The notes: generated from the letters alone by a model not told the origin. Positions 38,195 to 49,596 are shown, numbered from the stretch's first letter. The stretch is DNA of 64,000 nt from Rhynchopus euleeides (GCA_963210315.1 OY723294.1:1426001-1490000); one strand, 5' to 3'. A program made the numbers and translations.

Positions 38195-38330
38195 AGTGGT
38201 CCTCCCAGCTGTACGTATGCGAAGCCCAAGGCACCACTAAGGACCATGCACTTTATCCAAAAATCCGGAAAATAAAATACAATAAAATGCAGTAAAATAA
38301 AGTGCAGTAAAGTGCAGTAAAAATTTGCTG
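37519..38330. repeat. Segment bounded by direct AT-rich short-tandem-repeat blocks
   Basis: 37519-37594 and 38265-38326 both consist of irregular AATAAAATGCAGTAAAGTGC units in the same orientation. The roughly 670 bp between them are GC-rich and unique. This could be a mobile element with subterminal direct repeats. Confidence 0.5.
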
Positions 38331-38446
38331 CCAGCCTTGCCCCCCCCCCACCTCACCTCCAAAATAAAAATTCTCTTCATCGCAACGATACAAAATCCAA
38401 TACGACCCCAAAAAAAACATGAATCCGACAAGAAAAAAATCTATTA

Positions 38447-38791
38447 CCGTATACGTAAATATTTTGGAACGTAAATATTATGGAACGTAAATATTATGGA
38501 ACGTAAATATTTTGGAACGCTGGTGGGTTGGCGTTCCAGATTTTTTTCGTTCCATAATATTTACAGGGCTTTCTGCGACTCGGGGACTTGGACCAGGTGA
38601 TCGGACGGCATACAGAGTCCCTGACGGGACCTACTCGTGCACTTTTCGCGCGATTCCTGACGCAAGCCGTCCTCACCACCGAGTCCCCAACTGGCCCTGT
38701 AAATATTATGGAACGTAAATATTATGGAACGGACCGGCCAAAAATGGGCCCGTTCCATAATATTTACGTTCCATAATATTTACGTATACGG
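38447..38791. mobile_element. 345-bp MITE, CCGTATACG ends, copy 1
   Basis: Inverted CCGTATACGTAAATATT ends followed by repeated GGAACGTAAATATT units. TA on both sides (38445-38446, 38792-38793) suggests a Tc1/mariner-like TA duplication. Central about 180 bp are GC-rich and non-coding. Nearly identical to 49597-49941. Confidence 0.85.
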
Positions 38792-41165
38792 TATATTCCC
38801 TTCAGATTCTCTCCAGTCCCGGCTGACTCCTCCCTGCCCCTCCCTCCCCCCCCCCCCCACTCTCCTTCCCCCGGCTTCACTTATATTTCTTTCTCTCTTC
38901 CCCCCCCCCTAGGGCAGTGATTAAATAAACGTTGAAAACGTTTAGCGTTTATAAACGTTTAACGTTTCTCAGAATTCTGAGCTGAAATAAACGTTCAGAT
39001 AAACGCTTAATAAACGTTTCCTGCAGGCTCTGCCACTGAGTCACTTTACACCATAATATATCATGGCCAGCACACCACACCCCAAATTTCAGGGCGGGGG
39101 GTCACCGCTGCGGTGAGGACAGCAAGATGTCGAAGCGCAAGGTCGAAAACATCGGCGCTATTTCTGGCCACTTCTTGTACCCGTGCCTGCTGTACCAGGT
39201 GCCTGTTCCAGTCAGCTGCCTCCCATCAGAGGAGGCATCTGAGAGACTCTCGTATGGCGTCCCTGTGCCACATGCTCACAGGTGAGGCACCACACCCGAG
39301 GACGCGCTCCCTGGCAACGGATGCGCCGTGCCACAGACCCAGCTGCCGTAAGCTCCCAAGAACAGCGTCAAATGGGACACGAACTGTACCATACTTCTCC
39401 CACAACTGTTCCTGGCGCGATTACCTCATATTGGCTTGCCTTTTGGCCTCTGGAGGGCACCGAGAAGCTGTTATGTTTCAGAACAATCAACGACAACAGT
39501 TCTTCTGTGCATCTGGCAGGTTGAGGTGTGCTTGCTCTGCTTGATGTGTCCTGTGGTGTGCAGCCCAGGTACAAGTTCTGTCCCAAAAATTTTGGTTGCT
39601 AAAAACGGCATCGTCGGGGGCATGCTACCCCCTGGGAGTGGGCGGAATTGAGTTTCCGGAGCATATTGGGCACTTTCTGCCACCAGAATCGTGTGGGAGT
39701 GTGTGAGGTCAGAGTATGTGGGTGGGGTGTGGGCACAAGCTGCTTCGCTAAATAAACGCTAAACGTTTAGCGTTTATAAACGTTTAACGTTTATTTAAAA
39801 ACGGTTTCTGAAATAAACGTCGTTTATTGGGTTCACTGCCCTAGGGGGGGTCATAAGCCCCCCTAAAAACGTACAAATACCAAAAATTTCAACATACCAT
39901 CAGAACCGCCCTAATACCTGATCTGACCCGAAAATCCGACCCATACCCCCCCGGAAACCGTCTGGAGCCCACTTGTGACACCTGATGCGCACTTTTGTGA
40001 TGATTTTTTGGGGTCCTAAAAAATGTACCTCAGTTTCGTACCTTGCCTTTGTACCTGAACCACTCCCGACCGCAATATTTCGTTCTTTGCCTTTTCTGCG
40101 GTGGTTCCGGCTCAGGTGGCACGATGTTGCCTCCCCAGTGCCTCGGCAAGGTCTTTCTTGTACCTGATTGGTGGGAATGTTGTGTTGTTGCGCCAGCTGA
40201 ATGAGTTCAGCCACCTTCTGGGTGTAGTACACCACGCAGTCTCAACAGCACGTATGAGAGTGTACCATATGAGGACTCAACAAAGTCATTGGATAGGCAT
40301 CTGCCTGCCGACTCAACCCCCACAGTGCGACCGCAAGATCGTCAGGGATGTCTCAACGCCAGGGGAATACTCTCCCCTGGCGTTGTACAACCCTACTCTT
40401 AATCCTCGGGTCCTCTCCTGGAGGCGGTGGTGGCGGGCCCGCAACGCTTCGTACTTCCGGTACGGACTGGGGTAGTCTGCCCGGCTGACCCGCTCATCGC
40501 TTCCTAGATCATCTGCTGCTCTGGAGCTGCCATCACTCACTGCCCACATCAGTTGGTGTAGGGGTAGGAGCAGGAGGAGTGGGAGGAGTAGGAGTGCAGG
40601 TGACATCTTTCTTGGCCAGCAAGGAACGCCGCTTTTCGCACGTGCGTGCAGTTGATGCACCACTGCATATATCTGTCGTCACCACGTCCCACTCGCTCTC
40701 CTATGTACCCAGCCCGACGGAGCGCCCGAAATAATGTCGCCTCACGGATGTCGTGTGCCGTTTTCTTCTGACGCAGGTCTGCCACAACGCTCTCTGCCGG
40801 GACCCCGCACATCTCCCGTTTGGCGAGCGTCTTTCGAGCAAGGTACCCCTCTGCAGCAGCATCTGACACCTCTGCGAGGCCCTAGGCACACGGCATGTGT
40901 TGCTCGGCGTGCTGGGTGAGCGTAGTGATACCCTTTCCTTGCAAAGAACGAAATACTGCGGTCGGGAGTGGTTCAGGTACAAAGGCAAGGTACGAAACTG
41001 AGGTACATTTTTTAGGACCCCAAAAAATCATCACAAAAGTGCGCATCAGGTGTCACAAGTGGGCTCCAGACGGTTTCCGGGGGGGTATGGGTCGGATTTT
41101 CGGGTCAGATCAGGTATTAGGGCGGTTCTGATGGTATGTTGAAAAATGTGGTTTTGTACGGGCTT

Positions 41166-42223
41166 CACGGTGGGATCTTGTAAATTTTACATGTAAAAAT
41201 ACCGATTTTTACATGTATTATACATGTATAATACTTGCATGTCAACTATTATACATGTATAATACATGTATATGCCTGAAATATACATGTAAAATACATG
41301 TATATCAAGCAAAAATACATGTATAATAGTTGCATGTCAACTATTATACATGTATTTTTACTTGATATACATGTATTTTACATGTATATCTCATGCATTT
41401 ACATGTATTTTACATGTATAATACTTGTCATGCAAGTATTATACATGTAAAATACTTGCACGACAAGTAAAATACATGTATAATACTTGCATGACAAGTA
41501 AAATACTTGCACGCAAGTAAAATACATGTATTTTACTTGCATGCAAGTATTTTACTTGTCATGCAAGTATTTTACATGTATAATACTTGCATGACAAGTA
41601 TTATACATGTAAAATACATGTAAATGCATGAAATATACATGTAAAATACATGTATATCAAGTAAAAATACATGTATAATAGTTGACATGCAACTATTATA
41701 CATGTATTTTTACTTGATATACCTGGGACCCCCCGTGTATAAGTCCCCCCCCCCTTACCCCCGTGTTTAAGTCCCCCCCTGGGGGTCTGGCAGGGGGGGG
41801 ACTTAAACACAGGGGGACCTAAACACGGGGGTGGGCTGGTCTGGAGGGTCATCAGGTGGCCCCTAGGCCCTCCAGGTGCTGTCAGAGTCGAAAAGTGGGG
41901 TGCCAAAAGTCCATCCGGACCGGAATTACCCCCCTACGACAGCAGAGGAAGAGGTCTTCTTGGTCTCCACTGTGCCACCCCCGTGTTTAAGCCCCCCCTG
42001 TGTTTAGGTCCGCCCCCCCCGTGTTTAAGTCCCCCCCGGCCGAAAATCGCCTCCAGGGGGGGGACTTAAACACGGGGGGTCCCAGGTACATGTATTTTAC
42101 ATGTATATTTCAGGCATATACATGTATTATACATGTATAATAGTTGACATGCAAGTATTATACATGTAAAATACATGTAAAAATCGGTATTTTTACATGT
42201 AAAATTTACAAGATCCCACCGTG
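41166..42223. mobile_element. Non-autonomous CACGGTGG element (level 3)
   Basis: Ends CACGGTGGGATCTTG and the inverse CAAGATCCCACCGTG, with TT on both sides (41164-41165, 42224-42225). The left arm of the host element reads GGGCTTATGACC at the matching place, the empty site, so exactly TT was duplicated. The interior is made of inverted and direct TACATGTA/ATACTTGCATG units. No coding capacity. Confidence 0.85.
41722..42086. mobile_element. CCTGGGACCCCCCGTGT-ended foldback element (level 4)
   Basis: 365 bp with inverted CCTGGGACCCCCCGTGT ends and more inverted GTGTTTAAGTCCCCCC units inside. TA on both sides (41720-41721, 42087-42088). Inserted into the TACATGTA array of the level 3 element. 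Confidence 0.72.
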
Positions 42224-42504
42224 TTATGACCCCCCCTACCCCCCCCCCTCCCCACCCTTTTTTTGCTCTGCCAAAAAAGGTGACGGGTGCGGAGCGAGGA
42301 GCGAAGAAACGAAGTGAACACCGGGGGGGGGAGGAGAGGGAGGGGGGATGTGAGGGAAGAGGAGGTTGCGTCAGACGAGACATTGAACTGATGGAGACGG
42401 GGAAAAAAAGACCCGACGGGAAAAAAAGGGGGGTGGTGGGGTAATACCGCCTGGTCGAATTCACACCATCTCAAACCATTTCACAAAATTTCACAAAAAA
42501 TAGC

Positions 42505-42542
42505 AAAATTTCGTCAGCTGATTGAGGGTGTGATATGAGGGT
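42505..42542 (+). repeat. 38-bp direct repeat, left copy
   Basis: Same 38 bases as 43051-43088 (AAAATTTCGTCAGCTGATTG start); the 508 bp between are unique. Confidence 0.8.
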
Positions 42543-43050
42543 TCTATCCAACAAGGATATCAAGGCGGCACTTTCAAAGTCCTGCCAAGGACAGCGCCAC
42601 GTGGGTGTGTGCTTCTGATATATGTTATGTCATCATGTGAACCCTCCCCAGCGTGTGCCAACATCCCTGACACGCTCACGAAAAGCATGACACGGAGAAA
42701 ACAGGTGCCGAAACAACCTGCCGAGCACACGGGTGGTGCCACGTTGATCCACGCAGCGATCTCCCATGACAGGAAGCCTTGTCGCCACGGCAGAGTCGCC
42801 GCAGACTGTGGGAGAGGTGTCGCCAGTCACCTTGAGGTTGCAGTGTGTCATCAGGCTAAGACCCGTGCCCTCTTCACCTCCCCTGTTAGGTTGCTCCCAT
42901 ATCGTTGCCTGCTTTGGGGCCTGAAGGACATAGGGGTCCAGCAGGCACTTGAGCATCGCAAGGCATGAGTGGCTGTTTCAAACTCCTGGTGCAAGCACCC
43001 GTCATGGTCTGGGGAAGCCCTCCCAGGTAGTTTAACGTCTTGCCCAGGAC

Positions 43051-43088
43051 AAAATTTCGTCAGCTGATTGAGGGTGTGATATGAGGGT
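43051..43088 (+). repeat. 38-bp direct repeat, right copy
   Basis: Identical to 42505-42542. Confidence 0.8.
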
Positions 43089-44814
43089 AATTAGGGTCAA
43101 AAAAATAGCAAAATTTCGCGGTGCAAAATTTGTGAATTTTTGTGAAATTTTGCGACTTCTGCGACTTTTTGTGACTTTTTGCGACTTTCTGCGCCTTCTT
43201 GCGTTTTGGGCGGTGCTGGCACTTGGGCACTAATGGCGGATGCAGTGGTTTGGGTTTATGGAAAAAGGGTGGTGGACGTGATGCCCAACTCCTCCTGAAG
43301 GTACGCATTGTATCTGCTGCACCAGCTGGGGAAACACGGCCCGGGGCCGTGCCACCCTGCAGCCACTGCAGGAAGTGCTGCCTCAGGGTTCCTCGGCAGT
43401 GGACCAACGCACATTGGCCGTGTGTGTCAGCGTCCGTCTTGGATCTCACAACGGTCACGCCATCTCCCACCCCTGAGGTCGCTGCTCTAACGAAGGTGCG
43501 CGACACAGGTCGTGGAGATCCACGAAACGGCAAGCAGTGGCGAACTGCAAGGCAAATCCTTGCCCTGGGGTGTCTGGGACCTACCCTACAATCACGAATC
43601 ATTTTGCACAATCGCGAACCATTTCACAAAAAATCACAAAAAATAGTATTGCAATTTGGGTTAGCGTGCTGGCATCGCAGCCTGGCCCCGAAGGACCATA
43701 CCGTGAGGAACCGGGCCCGCTATCCTACTCTTGCTCTACGTGACACCACACGGTTTCGCTCTCCTCCTCGTTGCGCTGTAAAGGAGGGGGGACACACACA
43801 CACTGGAAGCCGGAGATTGCGCCTGCTGATACTGAGGCGCAATCTTCGCGACGACGCGTTGAAAAGAGCGCGGAATAGCCGCCGAACGAAAGATGGTGGG
43901 AGAGGGGATGCAGCGGGTGCGCTTCGGAACCGCACGCAACACCCGCTTCTGGAGGAAACGTGAACGAGAAGGACGGACAGCACGTGTCTTGCGCTCCAAG
44001 AAGCGCAAGGCTTGTGAGGCCCGTGGGAAAGGGGAAGGCACGCCTGATCTAGCTGTGCTGATGATCGTGCGGGAGGAAGGAAAACCTGCTCTGTTGTTAT
44101 GAAACGAGCATCGCTCTAGGGCAGATTCGTCTGCCTCCCGCATGTGCGCTACACGTTTCTGCGCGCGGGGAACCGAGGACTCAGAAGGGGAGGAAGGGGA
44201 GAAAGGAAGTCGACGCCCCACGCAAGGGCTCGGCGACGTGCACTCGTGGGAGAGCGTGTCGCTCCCCTGGTGAGACGGCGTTTCTGCCTGCCAGTCGGGA
44301 AGAGAGGGGGTTGCAGGGTCTAAAGGCACTAGGGGCTCCTGACATGGAGAGGGTGGTGGGGGTGACACAGTGTCTGATGGGGGACTAAGCCGAGTGTCGA
44401 CGGGCTGAAAGCCCGGCGAGTCATCCACAACAAGGGAAGGTGCCAAGGACAAAAAATAGCACAATTGGAAACCATTTCACAAAAAATCGCAAAAAATAGC
44501 AGCGCGGCTTTTGTGAATTTTTGTGAATTTTTGGGGCGTTGTTCTTCGTTTTTGGGAGACGCTGTGAATTCGCCAAGGCGGTATTACCCCAGGTGGGGGG
44601 TGGGGGGGGGGGAGATGATGGTGTGGGAGGGCATGTTTTCAATCTGCAAAACCGCTGCACTGCGGGCCATGCAGTGTGTGTTGCTCACCCTCCCATCCCT
44701 GCTCCCCCCTCTCTCCACCCAGGGCGGGTGGTGGGGGTGGTGGTATATGGCAGACCCGATGCCAGGCTGCGAACCCTGGTGGTCACGATGTCATGTCAGT
44801 TCCGCCCTTACTGC

Positions 44815-45855
44815 CAGGCCTGGGCGGGGAACGAGCCCTTTTTCCAGGTTTTTTGGGTCGGGGAACCAGGTTTTTTCTAAGAATTTTTACAAGGGATTTT
44901 TTGCTCGCCCCCCCACAGTTTCCAGGCGCGTGCCCGTCAGGCGGGACTTTGTCTCTGATTTCTCTCCGCGTCATCATGTGACAGCTCTTGAGTGATGCCC
45001 AGAGATGCTTGCGGCAGAGAGTGCCCCTCATGCGCGTTACAGCTGAAAATGAATGAGGATCATCTGGCACTCGTTCTCATCGGGGGTTGTGCTCCGCAGG
45101 GACTCAATACACCTTGGCACTCTCGCAGGGCTGGACATGCCAGCAGCTGGAGGACAGTTACAAAGCTGCCACTCCCCGACGCCACCCACCTGCTGGCCCC
45201 TTCAGGTCTGAAAGCCCAAAAGCTCCCGGGGATTTTTGCAGTGGTGCGCACCATATTCAGCGCAGTAGGGTGATCTCTCCGATTTTCCAAAACTGCTGGT
45301 TTACTGGTTTGGGGAACGGTCGTCGGCAGACCGTTGAAATGCCCGTGTTAGCAAGGCACACTCACGTTTCAGGTAGCGTGTCGCGTGTCACGCATGTCGC
45401 GAACGCGGCAAGTGTACCTCCCAGGTGGGGAAGCCCGACCTCCTGTCCGATGTCAGTCAGGCTTCGAAGAAGCGCTTCATGGATGCGGCGCTGACCTCCT
45501 ACGCTGCACTGTACCCGGGGAAGTGAGATAGATGGACGGGCACACGCTACATGGGGGGTCTGGGGGGCGGAGCCCCCCAGCCGCCGGAGGCCACGGTAGC
45601 GAACACCTGTTCGTGTGGGCGTACAGATTCTGTGCGAGTTGGCTGCGTCCTCAGAGGCGACTGGAGTGGTTGGACCCCGACCTGATGGGATTCGAAGGGC
45701 TTGAGTACGAGACGTACGCCACAGGGGGGTCTGGGGGGCGGAGCCCCCCAGCCGCCGGAGGCCACGGTAGTGAACGTCTGGCTCTCCAGTTGGCCAGCAA
45801 GGCGAACGGTACGGGGGACAGACTTCCCTTCCATCCTTGTGCGCGCCCTGTCGAC
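44815..45855 (-). repeat. 1,041-bp tandem unit A
   Basis: Head-to-tail duplicate of 45856-46896 with few differences; each unit begins CAGGCCTGGGCG and ends GTCGAC. Confidence 0.9.
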
Positions 45856-46896
45856 CAGGCCTGGGCGGGGAACGAGCCCTTTTTCCAGGTTTTTTGAGTC
45901 GGGGAACCAGGTTTTTTCTAAGAATTTTTACAAGGGATTTTTTGCTCGCCCCCCCACAGTTTCCAGGCGCGTGCCCGTCAGGCGGGACTTTTTCTCTGAT
46001 TTCTCTCCGCGTCATCATGTGACAGCTCTAGAGTGATGCCCAGAGATGCTTGCGGCAGAGAGTGCCCCTCATGCGCGATACAGCTAGAAATGAATGAGGA
46101 TCATCTGGCACTCGTTCTCATCGGGGGTTGCGCTCCGCAGGGACTCAATACACCTTGGCACTCTCGCAGGGCTGGACATGCCAGCAGCTGGAGGACAGTT
46201 ACAAAGCTGCCACTCCCCGACGCCACCCACCTGCTGGCCCCTTCAGGTCTGAAAGCCCAAAAGCTCCCGGGGATTTTTGCAGTGGTGCGCACCATATTCA
46301 GCGCAGTAGGGTGATCTCTCCGATTTTCCAAAACTGCTGGTTTACTGGTTTGGGGAACGGCCGCCGGCAGACCGTTGAAATGCCCGTGTTAGCAAGGCAC
46401 ACTCACGTTTCAGGTAGCGTGTCGCGTGTCACGCATGTCGCGAACGCGGCAAGTGTACCTCCCAGGTGGGGAAGCCCGACCTCCTGTCCGATGTCAGTCA
46501 GGCTTCGAAGAAGCGCTTCATGGATGCGGCGCTGACCTCCTACGCTGCACTGTACTCGGGGAAGTGAGATAGATGGACGGGCACACGCTACATGGGGGGT
46601 CTGGGGGGCGGTGCCCCCCAGCCGCCGGAGGCCACGGTAGCGAACACCTGTTCGTGTGGGCGTACAGATTCTGTGCGAGTTGGCTGCGTCCTCAGAGGCG
46701 ACTGGAGTGGTTGGACCCCGACTTGATGGGATTCGAAGGACTTGAGTACGAGACGTACGCCACAGGGGGGTCTGGGGGGCGGAGCCCCCCAGCCGCCGGA
46801 GGCCACGGTAGTGAACGTCTGGCTCTCCAGTTGGCCAGCAAGGCGAACGGTACGTGGGACAGACTTCCCTTCCATCCTTGTGCGCGCCCTGTCGAC
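45856..46896 (-). repeat. 1,041-bp tandem unit B
   Basis: Same length as unit A and nearly identical. It is followed by the 5' monomers, so it is the complete copy. Confidence 0.9.
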
Positions 46897-47238
46897 TGGG
46901 GAAAACTTAGAAAAGGTTTTTTTCCTCTGCGAAATAACCTTAGAAAAAATTTCCCCTAACAAAATTCTTAGAAAAAAACTTTTTTCCCCTTACAAAAATT
47001 CTTAGAAAAAAAGTTCAGAATCCTGAAAGTGGGGAACAAGCCCCCCAGTTAGGAACAGCCCTGCTGTCGACTGGGGAAAACTTAGAAAAATTTTTCTCCT
47101 CTGCGAAACAACCTTAGAAAAAAATTCCCCTAACAAAATTCTTAGAAAAAAACTTTTTTTTCCCTTACAAAAATTCTTAGAAAAAAAGTTCAGAATCCTG
47201 AAAGTGGGGAACAAGCCCCCCAGTTAGGAACAGCCCTG
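46891..47238 (-). repeat. Two about 175-bp tandem monomers at the element 5' end
   Basis: 46891-47065 and 47066-47238 both run from GTCGACTGGGGAAAAC to GGAACAGCCCTG. The copy at 14012 has a single monomer. Confidence 0.85.
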
Positions 47239-47246
47239 CTTACTGC

Positions 47247-48640
47247 CCTGTCCATTTTTTTTGCCTTCCTCTCCCCCCTGCTGGTGCAGGTTTGTCTTGC
47301 AAAGGCATCACACGACAAGGCGTGTGCGATTCAACTTCATCCGTGCCTACTCCCCTCGACCCCTCTTCAATGCTTCTCTCGCAGTCTGATTCTCTATTTC
47401 TCATACATATTATGGTAATGTCCTCTTTTTCTGCCGTCTTCCCTCCCCCCCCGATGGGGCGCTGCGTTTCTCTTTCCATCACTTGACATCGGAAGGTGGT
47501 GCGGTCAAAAAAAATTGTTCCCGACACCTATTTTTTTTCTCTCCTTTTTTCAGCCGGTTTTCTGAGCCAGTTCTCAGGGAGAGGATGAAGGGAGATGGGT
47601 GTCGGGGGGGTTCCTTTTCGACAACACCGCCAGAGGGGTGTCATACACAACAGCAGTGCTTTGCAAAGTGATTGGCAGGTGTGGGGGGGTTTGAGGAGGG
47701 TGGGTAGGGTCGGTTTTCCCCTCTGTAGTCTGCCTCTATCAGGGGCCTCACCGGCGCTTTCCAAAAGATGCACGTGTGTGTCTTGCGGGGAGGAGGGGGT
47801 GGTGGTGGGAGGGGACGTGAGGTGTGTGGGCACTTCTCTGCGTCAAAGAAAAAAACCGGAGAGTGAGCGGTTTGCCGCCTATGCTGGGTAGGGGCCGCTC
47901 GATGAGGTCTATTCTTTGTTCATCCCTTTTGTGCACTTCAGAGTTGAAACCACCATCTCTCTCTCACCATATCCCTCCCTTCCCCCTTCCTTCCTGTTTT
48001 TTTTGAGCAGTTTTGAACATGGTCCAGAACAGCATTTGTCTTTGAGTTTACCTGTCACCTCCAGAAGGCCCAAAATATATTTGTTGAGGCCACAGTCTTC
48101 CTTATTTGGCGCGTTTTGATTTTTGTTCCGATCACGCCACCTCCCCCCACTTTGGCCGGCAAGGTAAGCCGGAAAGCTTGCCAAAATCGCAGGAATCATC
48201 CTCTCTTCCCCGAGTCACTCACAGCACCTCCTCAAAGGGGGTGTCTGGGTGTGTGCTCTGCACGCCAGTGGAGGGGGAGGGGGTCGGTCACCCGTGGGCG
48301 ATACTTTTGTTTTGCGCCCACGGCTTTTGTGGTGGGTGTGTGAGCAGGCCTGTCGCTAACTTTTCGATTTTGGAGATTTGGTGGGTTGACGCTCCTGTTT
48401 TGGGGGGGGATCAGGGGGGAAAACACTAGGGGTCAATTTTTCTCGCGCGCGCTTCGCGCGCGCTCGTGTTGCCAAATTTTGAATTTTCCCATCGGTGGAC
48501 CACTAGGTGGGCACGGTGTGAGGCGCTGGGTTCCTTCCGTGGTTCCTCTCCCGCTCGCGCCGTCGGGTGCCGGAGGAACCCAAAAAATGGCTTTCGGGAC
48601 CATGATTTCGACGCTGCCCCCTGATATGTCACGGCCGTCA
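47247..48640 (+). other. Intergenic region, no gene seen
   Basis: Unique sequence with pyrimidine-rich runs. Contains a perfect CG hairpin near 48,445-48,464 (separate entry). Confidence 0.5.
48445..48464. repeat. Strong GC hairpin
   Basis: GCGCGCGC stem on both sides of a three-base TTC loop. Could form a very stable stem in DNA or RNA. Confidence 0.7.
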
Positions 48641-48659
48641 AAGCGCAAGGACTTGGTTA

Positions 48660-48905
48660 CTAGACGGGCACGCGAGATGGGGGGTCTGGGGGGCAGAGCC
48701 CCCCATCCGCCGGAGGCCACGGTAGTGAGCATCTGTTCATTGTGGGCGTACAGATTCTGTGTGAGTTGGCTGCGTCCTCCTGAGGCTACTGGAGTGGGTG
48801 GATTCCCTGACCTGATGGGAATCGAATGACTTGAGTACGAGACATACGCCACAGGGGGGTCTGGGGGGCGGAGCCCCCCAGCCGCCGGAGGCCACGGTAG
48901 TGAGC
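48660..48905 (-). repeat. Decayed fragment of the hAT-like element
   Basis: Contains two copies of the GGGGGGCGGAGCCCCCC-type hairpin module plus the linker between them, in the same order as 45,540-45,780, with several substitutions and no element ends. Confidence 0.7.
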
Positions 48906-48929
48906 ATCTGTTCCTGCAAAACCATACTC

Positions 48930-49203
48930 TCTTCGACGTCGACCCAGTGAAAGTGGGTTGACGCTTGGTCGACGCTTGGTGAGCGTCGACCCAGTGTAAC
49001 CGGGCCAACGCTAGGTTAGCGTCGACCCAGTGTAATAAATGGGTTGACGCTTGGTCCAGGCTTGAATGGCAACCCAGTTCCACTAGGTCGACGCTCCAAG
49101 CCTCGACCAAGCGTCAACCCAGTCCACTGGGTTGACGCTGGGTCGACGCTTTTTTATGGGGGGGGAAACCCAAAATCACTGGGTCGACGGTCGACGCTTA
49201 GCG
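48930..49203. repeat. Cluster of GTCGACCCAGTG inverted and direct repeats
   Basis: About a dozen units of GTCGACCCAGTG, its inverse and GGGTTGACGCTTGGTC alternate in both orientations, giving many possible stem-loops. The outer edge is not clear. Confidence 0.7.
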
Positions 49204-49596
49204 ACATGCCTGGTGTGTGAGGGTGGGGTGGAAGGGGGGGGGGGGGTCAGTTTTTTGGCACATCTTCTGCGAGTGTCCTCGCTTGTCAGCACTTCTGAGA
49301 TCAATCCTAGAGTGTGGGGTTTGGTGCACGCACTTCCCCTCCCCCCCTTTCAGCTGAGGGGGTTTGCAGGGGTGTGCTTAGAAGCATCAGCGGCTTTATC
49401 AAGAAGGCCGTGAAGGAAGGAGGCAACCACGTGAAGAAGTGACCATCTTCTTTATATCGACAGCACGAACCTGCCGTGGCGGATATAACCTCTGTCACCC
49501 CTATCCCGACTCGAGACGTCAGCCTTTCCCTTGGCTGCCGATATTTCCCTGAACTAACATCATCTTCTTTTCAATCGAACCACGTGAATACGAATA
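49204..49596 (+). other. Intergenic region, no gene seen
   Basis: Unique sequence between the GTCGAC cluster and the MITE; one G tract near 49,236. Confidence 0.45.

Larger units (their letters stand above)
39844..42236. mobile_element. GGGGGGGTCATAAG-ended long-inverted-repeat element, TA-flanked (level 2)
   Basis: Left arm 39844 to about 40,095 pairs with right arm about 40,940-41,165 plus 42226-42236. It is flanked by TA at 39842-39843 and 42237-42238, inside the end of the outer element. The right arm is split by the CACGGTGG element. Original length is about 1.33 kb. The unique centre (about 40,100-40,940) has no convincing gene. Relative with the same GGGGGGGTCA ends: 54141-55288. Confidence 0.78.
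38910..42238. mobile_element. TAGGGCAGTGA-ended hAT-like element (outermost of a four-level nest)
   Basis: Left end TAGGGCAGTGATTAAATAAA at 38910; right end is its inverse, ATTGGGTTCACTGCCCTA, finishing at 39843 and, after an insertion, represented again by TA at 42237-42238. Flanks are runs of ten C on both sides, compatible with an 8-bp CCCCCCCC duplication. Both subterminal regions contain AAACGTTTAGCGTTTATAAA palindromes. Own sequence is about 930 bp with no clear ORF. Confidence 0.72.
42442..44586. mobile_element. Large TIR element with GGTAATACCGCC ends
   Basis: Left ATACCGCCTGGTCGAATTCA (from 42444) is the imperfect inverse of right TGAATTCGCCAAGGCGGTAT (to 44584); TA lies at both edges and could be the target duplication. 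Subterminal zones on both sides are filled with TTTCACAAAAAATAGCAAAA and TGTGAATTTTTGTGAA-type repeats. The middle (43,690-44,450) is GC-rich with overlapping ORFs on both strands that I cannot support as genes. Confidence 0.65.
44815..47238 (-). mobile_element. hAT-like element with internal tandem duplications (minus orientation)
   Basis: Flanked by the 8 bp CTTACTGC at 44807-44814 and 47239-47246. Ends are CAGGCCTGGGCG at left and the inverse of CAGGGCTG at right, as in the element at 14012-24785. It lacks both the LINE and the palindromic insertion, giving the empty-site sequence for both. It contains two head-to-tail units of exactly 1,041 bp (44815-45855, 45856-46896), then two about 175-bp units (46891-47065, 47066-47238); the junctions fall at GTCGAC. 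No transposase; all ORFs read through repeats. Confidence 0.88.

Noticed and set aside
41171..41720. Regularly spaced TACATGTA repeats, possible CRISPR-like or satellite array
   Set aside because: Spacing is irregular, units are palindromic and there are no unique equal-length spacers; they are the interior of the CACGGTGG element.
43736..44464. Minus-strand ORF of about 240 codons (and an overlapping + strand ORF) inside the TIR element
   Set aside because: Begins at TTG, is Ser/Pro/Arg-rich with no motif, and both strands are open because the DNA is GC-rich. Not supportable as a gene.
45087..46959. ORFs of about 90-135 codons repeated in the hAT-like units
   Set aside because: They are read through tandem units and hairpin modules, have no motif, and the same DNA gives ORFs on the other strand.
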